Positions 5,874 through 9,072 of a stretch of DNA of 9,072 bases are shown one piece after another. The position numbers and the translations under genes were made by a program. Origin of the DNA: URNF01 sp045649855 (lineage in GTDB: Bacteria > Bacillota > Clostridia > Oscillospirales > Acutalibacteraceae); NCBI GenBank assembly GCA_045649855.1, contig JAZRQN010000096.1, positions 1 through 9,072 of the forward strand, read 5' to 3'. The notes beneath the pieces are model-generated. The model did no database searches and had not been told where the DNA came from. It saw only the letters and a program-made list of their open reading frames with translations. How positions within the stretch are numbered: position 1 is the stretch's first letter; each line of letters opens with the position of its first letter.

Positions 5874-6998
5874 TTATTCTTTGTAGCCCAGCGTGCCGTT
5901 GTTGGCGGCGGTGAGATACGCGTTGATGAAGCCGTCCAGTTCGCCGTCCATCACCGCTTGGATGTTACCCATCTCATAGCCGGTACGGTGGTCTTTCGCC
6001 AACGTGTACGGCATAAAGACGTAAGAACGAATCTGACTGCCCCAGGCAATCTGTGCCTGCGCACCTTTGATATCTTCGATACGATCGAGGTGTTCACGCT
6101 CTTTGATTTCCACCAATTTGGAACGGAGCATATCCATCGCCTTGTCGCGGTTCTGGAACTGACTGCGTTCGTTCTGACACGCCACCACGATACCGGTGGG
6201 AATGTGGGTCAAGCGCACGGCGGAAGAGGTTTTATTGATATGCTGACCGCCTGCACCGGAGGAACGGAACACGTCCATTTTGATGTCCTCGGGACGAATG
6301 TCGATCTGCACCGAGTTGTCCAGTTCGGGGATAACTTCCACAGCGGAGAACGAGGTGTGGCGTCTGCCGGAAGCATCGAAGGGGGAAACGCGCACGAGAC
6401 GGTGCACGCCTGCTTCGCTCTTCAGATAGCCGTAAGCGTTCTCGCCGATGATTTCAATGGATGCACTCTTAAGACCGGCATCGTCGCCGTCCAGGTAATC
6501 CAGGATTTTATATTGGAAACCGTGCGCTTCCGCCCAGTGGGTGTACATGCGATACAGCATTTCCGCCCAGTCCTGTGCCTCGGTGCCGCCTGCACCTGCG
6601 TGGAAGGTCATAATGGCGTTTTTACTATCATATTCGCCCGAAAGCAGGGTGGACAAACGCTGTTTCTCCATCGATTTTTCGATGGAATCCACCGCCTGCG
6701 TACACTCGTCCAAAAGCGACAGATCTTCCGCTTCGTCAGCGAGTTCGATCAGCGTGAGCGCATCTTCGTGGTCAGTGAGCAGTTGCTTGTAAGCATCGAT
6801 CTTAGCCTTAATACCGGCGGTACGCTGGCTGATCTTCTGTGCTTCTTCCATATTATCCCAAAAACCGGGGGCTGCCGCTTTGGCATCCAGCTCGTCCGCT
6901 TCGCGTTCAAGCTGTGCGAGGCCGATAGCGCCTTCCAGTTCTTTGATGCCGGGCAACAAGTTCTCCAGTTTCAGTCGCAGTTCTTCAAATTGCAGCAT
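5874..6998 (-). CDS. prfB: Peptide chain release factor 2
   Basis: RF2 (374 residues) recognises UGA and UAA in the ribosomal A site and triggers hydrolysis of the finished peptidyl-tRNA. The stop-codon recognition tripeptide SPF is at 205-207 (the RF2 form; RF1 has PxT). The catalytic GGQ is at 250-252 within SSGAGGQHINKTSSAVR. Both positions equal those known for E. coli RF2. The N-terminal helical domain (1-100) and the WDN at 47-49 are typical. Unlike many bacterial prfB genes, the coding region is one continuous frame. Residues 22-26, where the +1 frameshift site normally lies, read E-G-A-I-G with no UGA, so UGA-dependent autoregulation is absent. The ATG at 6998 follows an AAAGGGTG ribosome binding site. 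The gene is monocistronic in this window, with its own promoter at 7056-7028; secA, a frequent neighbour, is not adjacent. Confidence 0.97.
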   Translation of the reverse strand: MLQFEELRLKLENLLPGIKELEGAIGLAQLEREADELDAKAAAPGFWDNMEEAQKISQRTAGIKAKIDAYKQLLTDHEDALTLIELADEAEDLSLLDECTQAVDSIEKSMEKQRLSTLLSGEYDSKNAIMTFHAGAGGTEAQDWAEMLYRMYTHWAEAHGFQYKILDYLDGDDAGLKSASIEIIGENAYGYLKSEAGVHRLVRVSPFDASGRRHTSFSAVEVIPELDNSVQIDIRPEDIKMDVFRSSGAGGQHINKTSSAVRLTHIPTGIVVACQNERSQFQNRDKAMDMLRSKLVEIKEREHLDRIEDIKGAQAQIAWGSQIRSYVFMPYTLAKDHRTGYEMGNIQAVMDGELDGFINAYLTAANNGTLGYKE

Positions 6999-7027
6999 AA
7001 TCTAATACACCCTTTCATTACCGCACT

Positions 7028-7056
7028 ATTATACAGAAAGTATCCCGACTTGTAAA
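7028..7056 (-). promoter_or_regulatory. Sigma-A promoter of prfB
   Basis: On the minus strand a -35 TTTACA (7056-7051), a 17-base spacer and a consensus -10 TATAAT (7033-7028) lie 29 bases upstream of the prfB start. It is divergent from the rpsF promoter. Confidence 0.85.
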
Positions 7057-7117
7057 GGGGAAAATGCGGACGAACGGAAATTTTTTCAAATTTTATATAG
7101 AAATTATGCGTTTTCAC

Positions 7118-7146
7118 TTGACGGACAGGTTCTGGGGTGCTATACT
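7118..7146 (+). promoter_or_regulatory. Sigma-A promoter of the rpsF-ssb-rpsR operon
   Basis: A -35 TTGACG (7118-7123), a 17-base spacer and a -10 TATACT (7141-7146) preceded by TGC (an extended -10). Transcription should start near 7153, giving a leader of about 77 bases. Confidence 0.85.
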
Positions 7147-7150
7147 AATC

Positions 7151-7221
7151 CACGCATGCGCACAAGTGCGTGCTATCCTTGCTTTGTTCAGGAGAACAAG
7201 GCCATTAGTCCGTAAGGAGGT
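7151..7221 (+). promoter_or_regulatory. rpsF leader, candidate S6:S18 autoregulatory element
   Basis: Three pairings are visible. CACGCA (7151-7156) pairs with TGCGTG (7167-7172). CTTTGTTC (7182-7189) pairs with GAACAAGG (7194-7201), with one G-U. Next to the ribosome binding site, CC-A-TTA (7202-7207) pairs with TAAGG (7213-7217), leaving a loop GTCCG with CCG at 7210-7212. From published work, the S6:S18 complex binds a CCG-containing structure in many rpsF leaders that imitates its 16S rRNA site. The last hairpin holds part of the AAGGAGGT sequence, so protein binding there could block translation. Assignment to that RNA family is from memory of the motif. Confidence 0.5.
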
Positions 7222-7229
7222 GCAACATT

Positions 7230-7526
7230 ATGCCTACAGTCAAAGGTTCCTATGAGGCGGTCCTCATTTTCTCCACCACTTTGGGGGAGGAAGGCGTTGC
7301 AGAAATCAAGGAGAAATTCCGCTCCCTGATTGAGCAGAACGCGGAGATCGGTGAAGTGGACGATTGGGGTACTCGTAAGCTGGCTTATCTCATCAACGAT
7401 GAGGCGGAAGGCTGCTACGTTCTGTACAACTTCGTGTCTGCTCCTGAATTCCCGGCGGAACTCGAGCGCGTCGCTAAAATTACCGACGGCGTTCTCCGCA
7501 TCATGACCATCCGCAAAGAAGCATAA
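7230..7526 (+). CDS. rpsF: Small ribosomal subunit protein bS6
   Basis: The 98-residue protein is about the usual bS6 length. It shows the ferredoxin-like pattern of the family: YEAVLIFSTTLGEE at the start, the central VDDWGTRKLAYLI (about 43-55), then YVLYNF and the closing RITDGVLR-like segment (KITDGVLRIMTIRKEA). bS6 binds the platform of the 30S subunit together with bS18, encoded two genes downstream. The ATG is preceded by AAGGAGGT (7214-7221) with a 9-base gap. It is the first gene of the operon. The C-terminus stops shortly after the fold, with no long acidic tail. Confidence 0.96.
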   Translation: MPTVKGSYEAVLIFSTTLGEEGVAEIKEKFRSLIEQNAEIGEVDDWGTRKLAYLINDEAEGCYVLYNFVSAPEFPAELERVAKITDGVLRIMTIRKEA

Positions 7527-7540
7527 GGAGGATTTTAGAG

Positions 7541-7987
7541 ATGAATGTTATTTGTCTGTTGGGTAGGCTCACGGCTGATCCCGAACTGAAGTCCACCCAA
7601 AACGGCGTCGCTGTAACCAGTTTTTGCATTGCGGTCGACCGCGCATACCAGCCCAAGGGCCAGGAGCGTCAGACCGATTTCATCAACTGCGTAGCGTGGC
7701 GCAACACCGCGGAGTTCATTACGCGCTTCTTCCGTAAGGGTCAGCGCATCGCCCTGCAGGGTTCTCTGCAGAGCCGCAACTACCAAGATCGCGACGGAAA
7801 CAAACGTACCGCTTATGAAGTGGTAGTTGACAATGCTTCCTTCGTGGACCCCAAGAGCAGCAATGATTCTGCTGCCCCCCGTTATGATTCTCAGGTGCCG
7901 CAGTACACCGAAGCTCAGCCTGCTTTCTCCAACGAGAAGAGCGGTGATTTCGAAGAAATCCTGGGCGACGACGATCTGCCGTTCTAA
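7541..7987 (+). CDS. ssb: Single-stranded DNA-binding protein
   Basis: SSB (148 residues) coats single-stranded DNA in replication, recombination and repair. Residues 1-105 form the OB fold, with NVICLLGRLTADPEL at the start, FINCVAWRNTAEF (47-59, aromatic W53 and F59 probably stacking on bases), KGQRIALQGSLQSRNYQD (66-83) and AYEVVVD (91-97). A flexible Q/S/P-rich linker follows (about 105-140). The acidic tail ends in DDDLPF, the peptide that binds partner proteins such as RecQ, ExoI and primase. The AAGGAGG ribosome binding site (7525-7531) overlaps the rpsF stop codon, so the genes are tightly linked. The position between rpsF and rpsR is the standard one in Bacillota. Confidence 0.97.
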   Translation: MNVICLLGRLTADPELKSTQNGVAVTSFCIAVDRAYQPKGQERQTDFINCVAWRNTAEFITRFFRKGQRIALQGSLQSRNYQDRDGNKRTAYEVVVDNASFVDPKSSNDSAAPRYDSQVPQYTEAQPAFSNEKSGDFEEILGDDDLPF

Positions 7988-8025
7988 TTGAGACGTACTG
8001 ATTATTGAGAAAAGGAGGCCTTCCC

Positions 8026-8283
8026 ATGGCTGAAAAGTTTGAAAGAAGCGAGCGCCCCATGCACGGTCCTCGCAAAGGCCGTCGTAAGGTTTGCCAGTTC
8101 TGCGTGGACAGAGTCGAATTCATCGACTATAAAGATATCGCTCGCCTGCGTCGTTTTATGTCCGAGCGTGCGAAGATCCTGCCCCGCCGTGTAACCGGCA
8201 CTTGCGCGCGCCATCAGCGCGACCTGACCACCGCTATCAAGCGTGCTCGTCAGATTGCTCTGCTGCCGTTCATCAGCGACTAA
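8026..8283 (+). CDS. rpsR: Small ribosomal subunit protein bS18
   Basis: bS18 (85 residues) joins bS6 on the 30S platform. The core is highly typical: IDYKDIARLRRFMSERAKI (33-51), LPRRVTGTCARHQR (52-65) and AIKRARQIALLPF near the end. The N-terminal third is basic. CQFC at 23-26 together with C60 and H63 forms a possible zinc site, the cysteine-containing (C+) version of the protein. I chose the ATG at 8026 because AAAGGAGG (8011-8018) lies 7 bases before it and the protein then starts with the expected MAEK. An in-frame TTG at 8005 lies upstream of the ribosome binding site. It is the last gene of the operon and is followed by a terminator. Confidence 0.97.
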   Translation: MAEKFERSERPMHGPRKGRRKVCQFCVDRVEFIDYKDIARLRRFMSERAKILPRRVTGTCARHQRDLTTAIKRARQIALLPFISD

Positions 8284-8293
8284 TTGAACATTT

Positions 8294-8326
8294 ATATGCC
8301 TCTCCGTTCGGAGAGGCATATTTTTT
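8294..8326 (+). terminator. Rho-independent terminator of the rpsF-ssb-rpsR operon
   Basis: ATATGCCTCTCC (8294-8305) pairs perfectly with 8310-8321 across a GTTC loop and ends in six T (8321-8326), 10 bases after the rpsR stop. Confidence 0.92.
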
Positions 8327-8359
8327 GTCAAAGAATGTTAATTTTCTCACAATAACCCC

Positions 8360-8388
8360 TTGCACAATCCAAAAAAATTGCGTATAAT
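8360..8388 (+). promoter_or_regulatory. Sigma-A promoter of the NifU-like gene
   Basis: A -35 TTGCAC (8360-8365), a 17-base spacer and a consensus -10 TATAAT (8383-8388) precede a leader of about 36 bases. The gene is thus a separate unit from the ribosomal operon. Confidence 0.82.
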
Positions 8389-8430
8389 AGTTATGTTTGG
8401 GAACCTTAAAATACGAAAGGAGAATATTCC

Positions 8431-9072
8431 ATGAACTATTCCCATGAAGTAGAAAACATGTGTGTAGTCAAAAGGGGCCCGCATCACGGTCCCGCACCCA
8501 TCCCGGAAGAGGGCAAATGGGTAAAAGCCTACAACGTAAACGACATCTCCGGTCTGACCCACGGTATCGGCTGGTGTGCTCCTCAGCAGGGCACCTGCAA
8601 GCTGACTCTCAATGTCAAAAACGGCATTGTTGAAGAAGCTTTGGTCGAAACCATCGGCTGCTCCGGTATGACCCACTCCGCTGCTATGGCGGCAGAGATC
8701 CTGCCCGGCAAGACCCTGCAGGAATGCCTCAACACCGACCTCGTTTGCGACGCTATCAACGTTGCTATGCGCGAACTGTATCTGCAGATCGTGTACGGCC
8801 GTACCCAGTCCGCTTTCTCCGAAGACGGTCTGTCCATCGGTGCAGGTCTGGAAGACCTCGGTAAAGGTCTCCGTTCTCAGGTTGGTACCATGTACTCCAC
8901 CAACGCCAAAGGCGTTCGCTATCTCGAGATGGCGGAAGGTTATGTTACCAAGATCGCCCTCGACGAAGAAGGCGAAGTCATCGGCTATCAGTTCGTGAAA
9001 CTGGGCAAAATGCTGGAAGACATCCGTCACGGCGCAGAGCCCAACGAAGCTTACAAAAACAATATCGGCCAG
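8431..9072 (+). CDS. NifU/IscU-like iron-sulfur cluster scaffold protein (partial, 3' end missing)
   Basis: The frame is open from ATG 8431 to the window end (214 codons). The ribosome binding site AAAGGAGA (8416-8423) is 7 bases upstream. The region 45-115 resembles the NifU N-terminal / IscU scaffold fold. IGCSGMTHSAAMAAEIL (75-91) corresponds to the IscU segment around its second cluster cysteine, and VCDAINVAMREL (105-116) to the third. The candidate ligands are therefore C56, C77 and C106, with extra cysteines C11, C49 and C99. It differs from classic IscU by a 40-residue N-terminal stretch and a continuation past 120 (AFSEDGLSIGAGLEDLGKGLRSQ in parts: GAGLEDLGKGLRSQVG). As I recall, this long variant is common in Clostridia and is often followed by a 'GGGtGRT' protein gene, which would lie just outside the window. 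Role in cluster assembly is inferred from the fold. Confidence 0.82.
   Translation, partial: MNYSHEVENMCVVKRGPHHGPAPIPEEGKWVKAYNVNDISGLTHGIGWCAPQQGTCKLTLNVKNGIVEEALVETIGCSGMTHSAAMAAEILPGKTLQECLNTDLVCDAINVAMRELYLQIVYGRTQSAFSEDGLSIGAGLEDLGKGLRSQVGTMYSTNAKGVRYLEMAEGYVTKIALDEEGEVIGYQFVKLGKMLEDIRHGAEPNEAYKNNIGQ

Noticed and set aside
5958..7055. 365-codon rightward frame across prfB
   Set aside because: It is the antisense of prfB, which is certain from the SPF and GGQ motifs, and it would start within the prfB coding region.
7064..7255. 63-codon frame upstream of rpsF
   Set aside because: It covers the rpsF promoter, leader hairpins and the rpsF start, so it is non-coding sequence.
8347..9030. 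227-codon leftward frame over the NifU-like gene
   Set aside because: It is the shadow of the open-ended rightward gene, which has promoter, ribosome binding site and scaffold motifs.

Overview
The window looks like chromosomal DNA of a low-to-moderate-GC Bacillota, most likely a gut-type member of the class Clostridia. The reasons are strong AGGAGG-type ribosome binding sites on nearly every gene, sigma-A promoters with 17-base spacers, CCA-encoded tRNAs, many intrinsic terminators, the rpsF-ssb-rpsR gene order, and a NifU-like scaffold gene of a type I associate with Clostridia. A genus cannot be assigned from this stretch alone.

Layout. (a) 1-311 holds the last codons of an unidentified gene and a pair of exact 53-base direct repeats (60-112 and 279-331) around a hairpin-rich 166-base core. 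Each repeat carries a terminator hairpin and the 3' end of a tRNA-Ser gene. (b) 312-814 is a serine tRNA cluster. tRNA-Ser(UGA) and tRNA-Ser(GCU) run leftward from one promoter, and tRNA-Ser(GGA) runs rightward from a divergent promoter. By standard wobble the three read all six serine codons. (c) 910-1753 is a short rightward unit: a MaoC-like hot-dog hydratase and a small four-helix membrane protein, ending in a bidirectional terminator. (d) 1752-5863 is a divergent pair: a leftward AraC-family regulator and a rightward 1060-residue DUF5107 plus TPR protein. Between them lies an AT-rich region with two repeated motifs 20 bp apart. (e) 5874-7056 is leftward prfB (release factor 2), encoded in one frame with no programmed frameshift. 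(f) 7118-8326 is the rightward rpsF-ssb-rpsR operon with a structured leader that may be an S6:S18 autoregulatory element. (g) 8360-9072 is a new promoter and the first 214 codons of a NifU/IscU-like scaffold protein, cut by the window edge.

Most of the window is housekeeping: serine decoding, termination at UGA/UAA, the small ribosomal subunit and single-stranded DNA binding. The two least understood parts are the regulator/DUF5107-TPR module, which probably senses or handles a carbohydrate inside the cell, and the tRNA 3'-end repeat, which resembles the footprint of a very small or decayed tRNA-targeting element. I found no CRISPR array, transposase, recombinase or recognised defence system. 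The candidates for something new are therefore the repeat with its structured core and the DUF5107-TPR protein.
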